Source: Cytobacillus eiseniae (lineage in GTDB: Bacteria; Bacillota; Bacilli; Bacillales; Cytobacillaceae). Taken from it: a stretch of 64,000 bases of DNA. Below the pieces are notes generated by a model. The model saw only the letters and a program-made list of their open reading frames with translations, had not been told where the DNA came from and ran no database searches. Positions 30,108 to 39,816 of the stretch are shown piece after piece; within the stretch, counting starts at the first letter, position 1; each line of letters opens with the position of its first letter. A program made the position numbers and the translations under genes. The stretch covers positions 310,001 through 374,000 of the forward strand of contig NZ_JAGIKZ010000002.1 in assembly GCF_017874625.1 (NCBI RefSeq). The letters are read 5' to 3'.

Positions 30108-31055
30108 TTGGACCAGCCGATGCGATTGAAAAATAATGGTCAGATAAGCATTGTTTTTAATTCACAGAATCGAAAAATATTGACAAAGGAATTGCCAGAG
30201 CCACTACAAGTGTCTGATGAAATTCCACCAGAGCATACGGCACTCAAAGATATTGAAGAAGAGCTTAGTACTCTTGTTGGAATGGAAGAAATGAAAAAGC
30301 TGATTAAGGAAGTTTATGCATGGATATATGTAAATAAAAAGCGGGAAGAAGCTGGACTCAAGGCAGGCAAACAGTCTCTCCATATGATGTTTAAAGGAAA
30401 TCCTGGCACAGGGAAGACGACGGTTGCGCGATTAATTGGGAAGCTTTTTCAGAGAATGAATGTATTATCAAAGGGTCATTTAATCGAAGCAGAGCGTGCA
30501 GACCTTGTTGGGGAATACATCGGACATACCGCGCAGAAAACACGTGATTTAATTAAAAAGGCAATTGGTGGCATCCTATTTATAGATGAAGCGTATTCGT
30601 TAGGCAGAGGTGGGGAGAAGGATTTTGGCAAAGAAGCGATTGATACGCTTGTCAAGCATATGGAAGATAAGCAGCATGAGTTCATCCTTATCCTTGCAGG
30701 CTACTCCAGAGAGATGGACTATTTCCTTACTTTAAATCCTGGACTGCATTCACGATTCCCACTCGTTGTTGATTTTCCTGATTACTCCATTGTTCAATTG
30801 ATGGAAATAGGTGAAAAGATGATGAAGGAACGGGAATATGTTTTCAGCCATGAAGCAGAGAAAAAGCTTCGGGAACATCTTTTTTGGGTGAAAACACAAT
30901 TGAATCCTATAAGCTTTTCGAATGGCAGATATGTTCGTAACGTAATTGAAAAATCAATAAGAGCACAGGCGATGAGGCTTCTCATGCAAAATACGTATGA
31001 TCGACATGAACTAGTTACAATTAGAAGCAATGATTTAGTATTTGAAGAAGAGTAA
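30108..31055 (+). CDS. spoVK: Stage V sporulation protein K, AAA ATPase
   Basis: AAA+ ATPase of 315 residues of the SpoVK/CbxX type, needed for late spore maturation. Walker A GNPGTGKTT (about 96-104), Walker B GILFIDEAYSL (about 161) and sensor/arginine residues near LNPGLHSRFP are visible. The ATPase is preceded by a 60-residue N-terminal region. The start is TTG with GAGGTG six bases upstream. Located after miaA-hfq and before hflX as in B. subtilis, which confirms the call. A dispersed repeat begins at the base after its stop. Confidence 0.94.
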   Translation: MDQPMRLKNNGQISIVFNSQNRKILTKELPEPLQVSDEIPPEHTALKDIEEELSTLVGMEEMKKLIKEVYAWIYVNKKREEAGLKAGKQSLHMMFKGNPGTGKTTVARLIGKLFQRMNVLSKGHLIEAERADLVGEYIGHTAQKTRDLIKKAIGGILFIDEAYSLGRGGEKDFGKEAIDTLVKHMEDKQHEFILILAGYSREMDYFLTLNPGLHSRFPLVVDFPDYSIVQLMEIGEKMMKEREYVFSHEAEKKLREHLFWVKTQLNPISFSNGRYVRNVIEKSIRAQAMRLLMQNTYDRHELVTIRSNDLVFEEE

Positions 31056-31247
31056 GAAACAAAAGTGCAGGCGTCTAAGGTCTCGACGTACAAATTGGAT
31101 AACTGCCCCTCTCGATAAGGAAACACCGTGAGCGTGAGCTAACCGTGTTTGACGCAATCGTTGCGGGGCAGTACTGAAGTTTGATAGGCGATCGGCGTAG
31201 ACTAAACTACTCATAAAGTTATACACAACGTGCGATTTTATAGTTTC
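31056..31247 (-). repeat. Dispersed intergenic repeat, copy B
   Basis: Reverse-oriented partner of copy A (344-551), with long identical words including TGGATAACTGCCCCTCTCGATAA and ACTACTCATAAAGTTATACA (reverse of TTTATGAGTAGT). It abuts the spoVK stop codon directly and ends just before a terminator. Confidence 0.82.
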
Positions 31248-31257
31248 CTAGACAGAA

Positions 31258-31288
31258 AAAAAGGATTCCTGTACTTGGAATCCTTTTT
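31258..31288. terminator. Bidirectional terminator, spoVK / TRIC channel gene
   Basis: AAAAAGGATTCC / GGAATCCTTTTT arms, seven-base loop. Works for the reverse-strand gene whose stop overlaps it. Confidence 0.88.
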
Positions 31289-31889
31289 ACGTACTTAATT
31301 TTCGAATAGGTAGCTTCCATTTAAATGTATAGGAAAGTACTCTTAGACTAGTAATAATAATAAATAAAGCATAAAGTTCAAGAGGTGAAATTGCTATTTT
31401 AAGTCCAATAGCTAGACCACTTAGAATGGCCCATGCTGCATATATTTCGGAATTAAGGACAAGCGGCTTTCTTTTTGCTAGAAGATCACGAACAATTCCT
31501 CCACCACTTCCAGTTAATACAGCAGCAACGATAATTGCACTAAGCGGATGATTCATTTGTGAGGCATAGAGAGCTCCTTGAATGGCGAATGCAGACAGAC
31601 CAATGGCGTCAAAAAAATTGCCCCATCTCTGCCAATGTTTTAATAAATTTTGTGGAAAAAGAAAAACTGCAGTAATTGACAGTAAAGCAATCTGAAAAAA
31701 TAAGCCTTGTTCCCATAACGCAGAAATCGGAACACCTATTAGTAGATTACGAATAGCTCCTCCACCAAAAGCGGTCACAATTCCTAGAATATAAACGCCT
31801 AAAATATCATACTCTTCTTCCATTGCCACAATCGCTCCGCTAATGGCAAATGCTACAGTTCCGATCATACTTAATACTTCCCAAGTCAT
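31287..31889 (-). CDS. TRIC-type cation channel family protein (YvgT-like, UPF0126)
   Basis: Integral membrane protein of 200 residues with about seven helices arranged as two homologous halves. Each half carries the glycine-rich signature: GVYILGIVTAFGGGAIRNLL (about 30-49) and VLTGSGGGIVRDLLAKR (about 119-135). This is the bacterial trimeric intracellular cation (TRIC) channel family, formerly UPF0126; B. subtilis YvgT belongs to it. Channel function is family knowledge. GAGGAGAACATAA precedes the ATG. It is on the opposite strand between spoVK and hflX, where B. subtilis lacks it, so it is an insertion relative to that order. Confidence 0.88.
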   Translation of the reverse strand: MTWEVLSMIGTVAFAISGAIVAMEEEYDILGVYILGIVTAFGGGAIRNLLIGVPISALWEQGLFFQIALLSITAVFLFPQNLLKHWQRWGNFFDAIGLSAFAIQGALYASQMNHPLSAIIVAAVLTGSGGGIVRDLLAKRKPLVLNSEIYAAWAILSGLAIGLKIAISPLELYALFIIITSLRVLSYTFKWKLPIRKLST

Positions 31890-32111
31890 TTATGTTCTCC
31901 TCAAATGATGTGAAATTCGGTTATTAATAGAACAAGTATAAATTATCTCTATGAAAACATAATTTAATACATAACAAACAATATGATTTTATCAAAGATT
32001 GGAAGATTTACAATCCTTTTCTGAAATATAGTTGTTCAATATGAAAATTAGAGTTCATTTGTGATTTTTGTTATGATGTACAATAGAATAACGAGGAAAG
32101 AGGGTTATTGA

Positions 32112-33368
32112 TTGGAAATTAAGACAGAACTTGAGAAAGTAATTCTTGTTGGTTGTCAAACGAATGTGGACGATCAGCGTTTTGGCTATTCGATGGATGA
32201 ACTTGGTTCTTTAACAGAAACAGCTAAGGGGGAAGTTCTAGCTACTATTAGTCAGAAAAGGGAGCGCATCCATCCAGCTACATATATTGGAAAAGGAAAA
32301 GTGGCGGAATTAGTTGCATTGCATGAGGAGATGGAGGCAGACATTATCATCTTCAATGATGAATTATCGCCTAGCCAAGTTCGCAACCTTTCCAAGGAAC
32401 TTGATGTAAGGATCATTGATCGCACACAATTGATTCTTGATATATTTGCCGGGAGGGCACGTTCGAAAGAGGGGAAATTACAAGTTGAACTTGCTCAACT
32501 TCAATATTTGCTGCCTCGTCTGATGGGGCAAGGGGTTCAAATGTCAAGACTAGGTGCAGGGATTGGGACAAGAGGACCAGGTGAAACAAAGTTGGAATCT
32601 GATCGTCGCCATATTCGGAGCCGTATTAATGATATCAAAACCCAGCTTTCTGTCATTGTGAAACATAGGGATCGGTATCGTGAAAGAAGAAAGAAGAATA
32701 AAGCATTTCAGATTGCCCTTGTTGGTTACACTAATGCGGGAAAATCGACTTTGTTCAATCGCTTAACTGAAGCGGAATCATTTGAAGAGAATCAATTATT
32801 TGCCACACTTGATCCTATGACAAGAAAAGTCATCTTGCCAAGCGGCTTTTTGACCTTATTAACAGATACTGTTGGTTTTATTCAAGACTTGCCAACAACA
32901 CTTATTGCAGCATTCCGTTCTACATTAGAGGAAGTGAAAGAGGCAGATCTATTACTGCATCTTGTTGATAGCTCCAGTCCAGATTATTATCAGCATGAGC
33001 AAACGGTGAATCAATTACTTGAGGATTTAGGAAATGAGCAGATTCCACAAATAACGGTGTATAATAAAAAAGATCAAATGCATCCAGATTTTATTCCGAT
33101 CGCGAAGACAAAGGCCATTCAAATTAGTGCTTTTGATGATCATGACCGCAACCAATTAAAACAAGTCATCGAAGAAATGGTGCTTGAAATGATGAGTTCT
33201 TACCATGTAGATGTTCCTTCAACAGAAGGAAAACTCCTTTCTCAATTGAAGAATGAAACGATTTTACGTGAGTTAGTCTTTGATGAGGAGAAACAATTAT
33301 ATGTGTGCAAAGGATACTATTTAGAGGATCATCAAATAGCTGGTCAATTAAGTAAATATAAGAGATAG
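32112..33368 (+). CDS. hflX: GTPase HflX (YnbA)
   Basis: Ribosome-associated Obg-like GTPase of 418 residues that splits or rescues stalled ribosomes under stress. The N-terminal HflX domain contains GKGKVAELV and the [15 protein letters not shown] linker (about 152-166). The G domain has G1 GYTNAGKST (about 205), G3 DTVGFI and G4 NKKD. The start is TTG, with GAGGAAAGAGGG upstream. ynbB starts 13 bases after the stop, conserved gene pair. Confidence 0.95.
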   Translation: MEIKTELEKVILVGCQTNVDDQRFGYSMDELGSLTETAKGEVLATISQKRERIHPATYIGKGKVAELVALHEEMEADIIIFNDELSPSQVRNLSKELDVRIIDRTQLILDIFAGRARSKEGKLQVELAQLQYLLPRLMGQGVQMSRLGAGIGTRGPGETKLESDRRHIRSRINDIKTQLSVIVKHRDRYRERRKKNKAFQIALVGYTNAGKSTLFNRLTEAESFEENQLFATLDPMTRKVILPSGFLTLLTDTVGFIQDLPTTLIAAFRSTLEEVKEADLLLHLVDSSSPDYYQHEQTVNQLLEDLGNEQIPQITVYNKKDQMHPDFIPIAKTKAIQISAFDDHDRNQLKQVIEEMVLEMMSSYHVDVPSTEGKLLSQLKNETILRELVFDEEKQLYVCKGYYLEDHQIAGQLSKYKR

Positions 33369-33381
33369 ATAGGAGAACATC

Positions 33382-34653
33382 ATGTTTCAACATTTAACCT
33401 ATGGGGAAAAGCTGCAGCCGATTGTTGAAGAGGTTGAGCAGCAAATTGCGACAATTACTAAACAGATTGAACAAAGAATCGATAGGAATCAATTTCGTGT
33501 CTTAAATAGTTTCCAAAAGTACAGAGTAAGTGATTCTCATTTCAATCCTACAACAGGGTATGGATATGATGACATGGGCAGAGACACCCTTGAAAGGATC
33601 TATGCAGATGTTTTTGGGGGAGAATCAGCTCTTGTTAGGCCACAGATTATTTCTGGCACACATGCGATATCTATTTGCTTATTTGGCATGCTACGCCCAG
33701 GTGATGAATTGCTTTATATGACTGGAAAGCCATATGATACACTTGAAGAAATTGTCGGTATACGTGGAAATGGGAATGGCTCGTTAAAAGAATTTGGTAT
33801 TTCGTATAATAGTGTTTCATTAACTGATGATGGAGCAATTGATTACAATGCCGTGGCAGCGTATATTAAACCAAATACGAAGATGATTGGAATTCAAAGG
33901 TCCAAAGGTTATGCAACAAGACCATCCTTCACGATTGAACAAATCAAAGAAATGATCCATTTTGTGAAAGAGATCAAATCAGATGTGATCGTTTTTGTTG
34001 ATAATTGTTATGGTGAATTTGTTGAAGAAATGGAACCATGCCATGTTGGAGCTGATTTAATGGCAGGTTCTCTCATAAAGAATCCTGGAGGGGGACTTGC
34101 TAAAACAGGTGGATATATTGTAGGGAAGACGGAATATGTGGAAGCATGTTCATACCGTATGACCTCACCTGGAATAGGTGCTGAGGCGGGTGCGTCATTA
34201 TATAGTCTCCAAGAAATGTATCAAGGATTTTTCTTAGCTCCACATACAGTGGGACAAGCACTTAAAGGCGCTGTATTTACTGCAGCTATACTTGAAAGGT
34301 TAGGAATGAATTCATCACCAAAATGGGATGTGGATCGAACAGATCTTATCCAATCCGTTCAATTTGATGATCGAGAGAAAATGATTGCTTTTTGCCAAGC
34401 CATCCAATTTGCAGCACCGATTAACTCACATGTAACCCCATATCCAAGCGCAATGCCAGGTTATAATGATGAAGTCATTATGGCAGCTGGAGCTTTTATA
34501 CAAGGTGCAAGCATTGAACTATCAGCAGACGGACCGCTTCGACCGCCGTATGTGGCGTATGTTCAGGGGGGACTTACTTATTCGCATGTGAAAATTGCTA
34601 TTTGCCATGCATTGAATGGACTGTTAGAAAAGGGCTTCATTCAAATCAATTAA
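33382..34653 (+). CDS. ynbB: PLP-dependent methionine gamma-lyase family protein YnbB
   Basis: Protein of 423 residues of the so-called aluminium-resistance/YnbB family, fold-type I PLP enzymes related to cystathionine gamma-synthase. The cofactor lysine is likely in GSLIKNPGGGLAKTGG (about 230), with the FVDNCYGEFVE aspartate motif at about 205 and SGTHAIS phosphate-binding region at about 91. The substrate is not established. GGAGAACATC precedes the ATG. It lies between hflX and glnR as in B. subtilis. Confidence 0.92.
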   Translation: MFQHLTYGEKLQPIVEEVEQQIATITKQIEQRIDRNQFRVLNSFQKYRVSDSHFNPTTGYGYDDMGRDTLERIYADVFGGESALVRPQIISGTHAISICLFGMLRPGDELLYMTGKPYDTLEEIVGIRGNGNGSLKEFGISYNSVSLTDDGAIDYNAVAAYIKPNTKMIGIQRSKGYATRPSFTIEQIKEMIHFVKEIKSDVIVFVDNCYGEFVEEMEPCHVGADLMAGSLIKNPGGGLAKTGGYIVGKTEYVEACSYRMTSPGIGAEAGASLYSLQEMYQGFFLAPHTVGQALKGAVFTAAILERLGMNSSPKWDVDRTDLIQSVQFDDREKMIAFCQAIQFAAPINSHVTPYPSAMPGYNDEVIMAAGAFIQGASIELSADGPLRPPYVAYVQGGLTYSHVKIAICHALNGLLEKGFIQIN

Positions 34654-34760
34654 TTAGTTAGTGAAAAGGAGAAACAGATTCTTTTCAACATCGTAAACAC
34701 AATTCAATCAAAACAGCATTAGAATAATTCAAGGTAGTTTTAAACAATAATGTTTCACAG

Positions 34761-34797
34761 AAAAACGTAGAGGGTAAGTACCCACTGCGTTTTTTTA
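34761..34797 (+). terminator. Terminator after ynbB
   Basis: AAAAACG ... GGGTA / TACCC ... CGTTTTT hairpin with a seven-T run. Confidence 0.8.
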
Positions 34798-34880
34798 ATT
34801 TAATGGCCAGTTCAACAAGTAAGTTTCTTTAGTTGATGAGATTGTCTTACTCCTAATCGAGTAACAAGCAGAAGTAAAAT

Positions 34881-35066
34881 AACCGGAAAATTTCCGGTTA
34901 AATGCTGAATGAAACTCTTTTTAGGGAGAATAAGCGGAAAATTTCCGCTTATGTAATGCGAAAAGCGCTCATTTCTGAACTTTCTGAGTCAATAGGCGGA
35001 ATTCCTCCGCTTATTTAAGTCTTTTTTATTAATAATGAGGAATTAAGCGGAAAATTTCCGTCTATT
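34881..35066. repeat. Array of four short palindromes, GCGGAAA/TTTCCGC type
   Basis: Units near 34881, 34930, 34991 and 35043, 49-61 bases apart. The cleanest is AAGCGGAAAATTTCCGCTT, a perfect palindrome. Same family as 7787-8028. They fill the gap upstream of glnR; bases 35067-35230 hold nothing I recognise. Confidence 0.82.
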
Positions 35067-35230
35067 TATTATCACGTGTGCTCAACATGCCTCCCTAACC
35101 GTTAAATATGGACTTTCAAGCTCCGAAAACATCAGAAGCTTCCATCTTTTGCTGATAATTAGAACAAAGACATTAATATCATTCTAGTTCTGCCGTTATT
35201 TAAGCCAGTTTTTATTCCTAGAAAAATCTA

Positions 35231-35270
35231 TGTTAGATTATCTAACATTGATTTGACAAGAAACCTTACA
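35231..35270 (+). promoter_or_regulatory. Double GlnR operator of glnRA
   Basis: TGTTAGATTATCTAACA (35231-35247) matches TGTNAN7TNACA perfectly. A second box (35254-35270, TGACA...TTACA) differs at one consensus base. The six-base separation is the same as in B. subtilis glnRA. Confidence 0.93.
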
Positions 35271-35281
35271 TGATTTATAGT
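35253..35281 (+). promoter_or_regulatory. Sigma-A promoter of glnRA
   Basis: TTGACA (35253-35258), 17-base spacer, TATAGT (35276-35281). The second GlnR box covers the -35 element, explaining repression. Confidence 0.9.
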
Positions 35282-35313
35282 TATTTTCATGAAATGATGA
35301 TAGGGTGAGAAAA

Positions 35314-35709
35314 GTGACTAGAAAAAATATTCGACGTTCGATGCCGCTTTTTCCAATTGGCCCAGTTATGCAGTTGACTGACCTGACTGCAAGACAAATT
35401 CGTTATTATGAGGAGCATCAATTGATTTCTCCAGCTCGATCTGAAGGAAATAGAAGAATGTTTTCGCTAAATGATATTGATAAGCTGCTTGAAATTAAGG
35501 ATTTAATTGACGAGGGGCTCAATTTAGCTGGGATCAAGCAGTTGTTCTTCATGCAAAATAAAGATGTCCTCGCTGCTGACTTAAAGCCTGAAACGAAAGA
35601 ACGTAAATTATCTAATGATGAAATTAGAAAGCATCTTAGAAAAGAGCTTGTGCAAGCGGGTAGATTTAATCAGTCAAATCAAGGAAATATTACTCGGCTT
35701 TTTCACTAA
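35314..35709 (+). CDS. glnR: Glutamine-synthetase repressor GlnR
   Basis: MerR-family repressor of 131 residues. The N-terminal winged helix includes [29 protein letters not shown] (given here in part: [11 protein letters not shown]), and the C-terminal tail ([18 protein letters not shown]) matches the domain that senses feedback-inhibited glutamine synthetase. It represses nitrogen genes when nitrogen is abundant and autoregulates glnRA. A GTG at 35314 is preferred over an in-frame GTG nine bases upstream because AGGGTGAG is better spaced and it gives the usual [10 protein letters not shown] start. Confidence 0.95.
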   Translation: MTRKNIRRSMPLFPIGPVMQLTDLTARQIRYYEEHQLISPARSEGNRRMFSLNDIDKLLEIKDLIDEGLNLAGIKQLFFMQNKDVLAADLKPETKERKLSNDEIRKHLRKELVQAGRFNQSNQGNITRLFH

Positions 35710-35738
35710 TTCATACCTATCCTGAGGAGGAAATTTGA

Positions 35739-37073
35739 ATGGCTAGATTTACAAGGGAAGATATTAAACGAATTTCAGATGAACAAAATGTAAAGTTTAT
35801 TCGTCTCCAGTTTACAGATATTTTAGGTACAATTAAAAATGTTGAGATTCCGATTAGTCAGCTTGATAAAGCATTAAATAATAAAATGATGTTTGATGGT
35901 TCATCAATCGAAGGGTTTGTTCGAATTGAAGAATCAGATATGTATTTATTTCCTGATTTAGATACTTGGGTTGTTTTCCCATGGACTGCAGAGAAAGGGA
36001 AGGTTGCCCGGCTAATTTGTGATATTCACAATGCAGATGGAACACCATTCCAAGGGGACCCACGCAACAATTTAAAGCGTATTTTAAGTGAAATGGAAGA
36101 AATGGGGTTCACTGAATTTAATCTAGGACCTGAACCAGAATTTTTCTTATTCAAACTAGATCAAAATGGGGATCCGTCACTGGAATTAAATGATAATGGT
36201 GGCTATTTTGATTTAGCACCAACAGATCTAGGTGAGAACTGCCGTCGGGATATCGTTCTTGAATTAGAGGAAATGGGATTTGAAATTGAAGCATCACACC
36301 ATGAGGTAGCACCTGGTCAGCATGAAATTGATTTTAAATATGCAGATGCATTAATGGCATGTGATCAAATTCAAACATTTAAACTAGTTGTAAAAACGAT
36401 TGCTCGCAAACACGGATTGCATGCAACCTTTATGCCGAAGCCGTTGTTCGGTGTCAGCGGGTCAGGTATGCACTGTAATGTATCGTTATTTAGTGAAGGA
36501 AAGAATGCTTTTTTCGATGAAAATGGGGATTTGCAATTAAGTGATGTAGCAAGACAATTTATTGCTGGGACATTGAAACATTCAACAAGCTTCACAGCTG
36601 TAACAAACCCAACTGTAAATTCATACAAGCGCTTAGTACCTGGTTATGAGGCTCCTTGCTATGTAGCTTGGTCTGCTCAAAATCGTTCTCCGCTTATTCG
36701 AATTCCATCCTCTAGGGGAGTAAGTACTCGTGTGGAAGTTCGTAGTGTAGATCCAGCAGCAAATCCATATCTCGCAATGGCCGTTCTGTTAAAAGCAGGT
36801 CTCGATGGCATCAAAAATAAACTCGTTCCACCAGTAGCTGTTAATCGTAATATTTATGTGATGAGCAAAGAGGAGCGGATTGCTGAAGGGATTGATGATC
36901 TGCCATCAACATTGGCAGAGGCACTTATAAAGTTAAAAGAAAATGAAACGATTGTTTCCGCATTAGGTGATCATATTTTTGAACACTTTGTTGAAGCGAA
37001 AGAGATTGAGTGGGATATGTTCCGCACCCAAGTGCATCCATGGGAAAGAGAACAATATATGTCAATGTATTAA
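35739..37073 (+). CDS. glnA: Glutamine synthetase, type I-alpha
   Basis: Cytoplasmic dodecameric enzyme making glutamine from glutamate, ammonia and ATP; 444 residues. Diagnostic segments are present: [10 protein letters not shown] (about 48), GPEPEFFLF, the [15 protein letters not shown] block (about 188) and [18 protein letters not shown]. There is no adenylylation-type loop, and the short size fits the GSI-alpha class regulated by feedback and by GlnR. GAGGAGG precedes the ATG. Cotranscribed with glnR and ended by a shared hairpin. Confidence 0.97.
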   Translation: MARFTREDIKRISDEQNVKFIRLQFTDILGTIKNVEIPISQLDKALNNKMMFDGSSIEGFVRIEESDMYLFPDLDTWVVFPWTAEKGKVARLICDIHNADGTPFQGDPRNNLKRILSEMEEMGFTEFNLGPEPEFFLFKLDQNGDPSLELNDNGGYFDLAPTDLGENCRRDIVLELEEMGFEIEASHHEVAPGQHEIDFKYADALMACDQIQTFKLVVKTIARKHGLHATFMPKPLFGVSGSGMHCNVSLFSEGKNAFFDENGDLQLSDVARQFIAGTLKHSTSFTAVTNPTVNSYKRLVPGYEAPCYVAWSAQNRSPLIRIPSSRGVSTRVEVRSVDPAANPYLAMAVLLKAGLDGIKNKLVPPVAVNRNIYVMSKEERIAEGIDDLPSTLAEALIKLKENETIVSALGDHIFEHFVEAKEIEWDMFRTQVHPWEREQYMSMY

Positions 37074-37080
37074 TAAATGC

Positions 37081-37113
37081 AAGAAGGGATGCTTTTTCTA
37101 AGCATCCCTTCTT
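37081..37113. terminator. Shared terminator between convergent glnA and lexA
   Basis: Fourteen-base perfect stem (AAGAAGGGATGCTT) with a five-base loop. Confidence 0.85.
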
Positions 37114-37145
37114 GCTATGTATATAAGAAATAAAGGTCAAAACTT

Positions 37146-37769
37146 TTAATGGATATCGCGATATACCCCGATTACTTTACCTAAAATAGTCACGTTACGT
37201 AGGATGATTGGATCCATCGATGAATTTTCTGGTTGAAGTCTGATTTGGTCTTTTTCCTTGAAAAACCTTTTAACAGTTGCTTCATCATCTTCTGTCATTG
37301 CAACGATGATATCCCCGTTATTCGCAGAGCTTTGCTGTCTTACAATTACATAATCCCCATCTAAAATTCCTGCTTCAATCATACTTTCCCCCATAATTTC
37401 TAGCATAAAAACATGCTCATCTGCTGGTGCGAGACGCTCAGGTAATGGGAAGTATTCCTCTACATTTTCAATGGCTGTAATGGGCATACCAGCTGTAACT
37501 TTACCAACGATAGGGACATTGATGACTTTGTAATCTAATCTTGGTGCCTCATCATCCATATCTAGTATTTCAATTGCACGTGGTTTCGTTGGATCTCTCC
37601 GGATTAACCCTTTTGTTTCTAATCTAGCAAGATGGCCATGCACAGTAGAACTTGAAGCCAAACCAACGGCCTCGCCTATTTCTCTAACAGAAGGCGGATA
37701 TCCTTTCAATTTTACTTCCTCTTTAATGAAATTTAAAATATCCTGCTGCCGTTTCGATAATTTGATCAT
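37146..37769 (-). CDS. lexA: SOS repressor LexA
   Basis: Transcriptional repressor of the SOS regulon, 207 residues. The winged helix-turn-helix is at about 1-65 ([20 protein letters not shown]), the Ala-Gly self-cleavage site in VTAGMPITA (about 91), the catalytic Ser in MGESMIEAG (about 128) and the Lys in EATVKRFFK (about 166). The ATG is preferred over an in-frame TTG six bases upstream that overlaps GAGGTG. Divergent from yneA with three SOS boxes between them. Confidence 0.97.
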   Translation of the reverse strand: MIKLSKRQQDILNFIKEEVKLKGYPPSVREIGEAVGLASSSTVHGHLARLETKGLIRRDPTKPRAIEILDMDDEAPRLDYKVINVPIVGKVTAGMPITAIENVEEYFPLPERLAPADEHVFMLEIMGESMIEAGILDGDYVIVRQQSSANNGDIIVAMTEDDEATVKRFFKEKDQIRLQPENSSMDPIILRNVTILGKVIGVYRDIH

Positions 37770-37827
37770 AATCAATACACCTCATATGATTTCTTTTCCT
37801 AATTATATCATCCTTTCCAATTAAGTA

Positions 37828-37906
37828 CAAACATAAGTTCGAATTTTTGTTGACACAAAACAAATGTTCGGTCTATAATAAAATTAATTAATCGAACGTA
37901 TATTCT
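37828..37906. promoter_or_regulatory. Three LexA boxes and the yneA promoter
   Basis: CAAACATAAGTTCG (37828-37841), AAAACAAATGTTCG (37857-37870) and CGAACGTATATTCT (37893-37906) match CGAAC-N4-GTTCG with one to two mismatches each. A sigma-A promoter, TTGACA (37850-37855) and TATAAT (37874-37879, 18-base spacing), overlaps the second box and reads toward yneA. Confidence 0.92.
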
Positions 37907-37921
37907 TATAGGGGTGACATA

Positions 37922-38925
<1,004 letters not shown>

Positions 38926-38998
38926 AGATTCTTGTCAAAAAAACTTATTTCTAGTATTATGGCATTTGGGTTTAATGTCAGATAGAAGGAGCTGAATT

Positions 38999-39232
38999 AT
39001 GCTACCTAAAGAGAAACTTGCGCGAATTAATGTGCTTGCTAAGAAGTCGAAGGAAACAGGTTTAACAAATGCAGAAGCAAAGGAGCAAACTGTGCTTCGC
39101 AAGGAATATTTAGAAACCTTTCGTTCTTCCATGTTGACGACACTTAAAGGTGTAACAATCGTTGATCCTGAGGGAAATGATGTGACCCCTGAAAAGCTCA
39201 AAGAAGCTCAGAAAAAGAACAAGCTTCATTAA
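38999..39232 (+). CDS. ynzC: DUF896 family protein YnzC
   Basis: Small helical protein of 77 residues of the DUF896 family; the conserved pattern RINVLAKKSKETGLTNAEAK and RKEYLETFRSSM is complete. In B. subtilis YnzC is the third gene of the SOS operon; its function is unknown and its structure is a helical hairpin. GAAGGAGCTGAATT precedes the ATG. A terminator follows. Confidence 0.95.
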   Translation: MLPKEKLARINVLAKKSKETGLTNAEAKEQTVLRKEYLETFRSSMLTTLKGVTIVDPEGNDVTPEKLKEAQKKNKLH

Positions 39233-39266
39233 GAGGAGGAATACAATGCGATTGTATTCCTTCTTT
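39232..39266 (+). terminator. Terminator after ynzC
   Basis: AGGAATACAAT / ATTGTATTCCT hairpin with TTCTTT tail. Confidence 0.85.
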
Positions 39267-39299
39267 ACATATGGCCATTTCTATAAGATTTCTGCTTTT

Positions 39300-39436
39300 T
39301 AATCAACTGTTGCAGGGGGATTGTTCTGAAGAGAATCAAGCGGACACTCAGCAGACAGAGGGCGTCTAAAGCGGAAATCAACTCTTACCAACGTTATCTT
39401 AATTGGCAACAATGTTTGTGAAACAGGCTTACATAT
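39300..39436 (+). repeat. Partial copy of a GTTGATT-type element
   Basis: Begins AATCAACTGTTGCAGG and ends AAAGCGGAAATCAAC, then TTGGCAACAATGTTTGTGAAACAGGC, the same right end as 39690-39752 and 18496-18530. The internal part differs from the full copy. A weak terminator-like hairpin (CTCTTTGT / ACAAAGAG, T run) follows at 39443-39477. Confidence 0.6.
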
Positions 39437-39504
39437 AGATATCTCTTTGTGACAAAATAAGACAAAGAGTGTTTTTTTGCTTGCGCTTTTGATACATTTT
39501 ATTG

Positions 39505-39752
39505 AATGGCTCTTTTCGAAAAAATTGTTGTTTTTAAAGTAGTTGTTTGAATGATTTACCAAATAGTTCGGTTGATTGGAGCGGAAGGTGCGAGACTCCT
39601 GCGGGATGCGTGGGACAGCTGAGACCCCACAGGAGCGTGAGCGACGAGGAGGCTTAGCGCCCTCCCCGCGGAAAGGGAGCAACCTGGAGCGGAAATCAAC
39701 ATTTACCAAAATATGTAAGAACAACAATGGTTGCGAAAACATCCTATTGAAT
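39505..39752 (+). repeat. Full copy of the GTTGATT (MITE-like) element
   Basis: Left end GGCTCTTTTCG...ATTGTTG and right end CAACAATGGTTGCGAAAACATCC are imperfect inverted repeats. Between them GTTGATTGGAGCGGAAGGTG (39571) and AGCGGAAATCAAC (39688) form inner inverted ends around a GC-rich core (GCGAGACTCCTGCGGGA, GAGACCCCACAGGAGCG). This core is a familiar Bacillus intergenic repeat. It lies directly upstream of tkt. The open frames across it are not genes. Confidence 0.82.
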
Positions 39753-39816
39753 AAAACTGGAGCTGTCTATATTATTAAAAGGGTACCAATTATTTGTAGA
39801 GAGGAAGAATAAGAAA

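Noticed and set aside
39299-39812. Open frames on both strands before tkt
   Set aside because: They are read from the GC-rich core and ends of the GTTGATT elements and lack ribosome sites.
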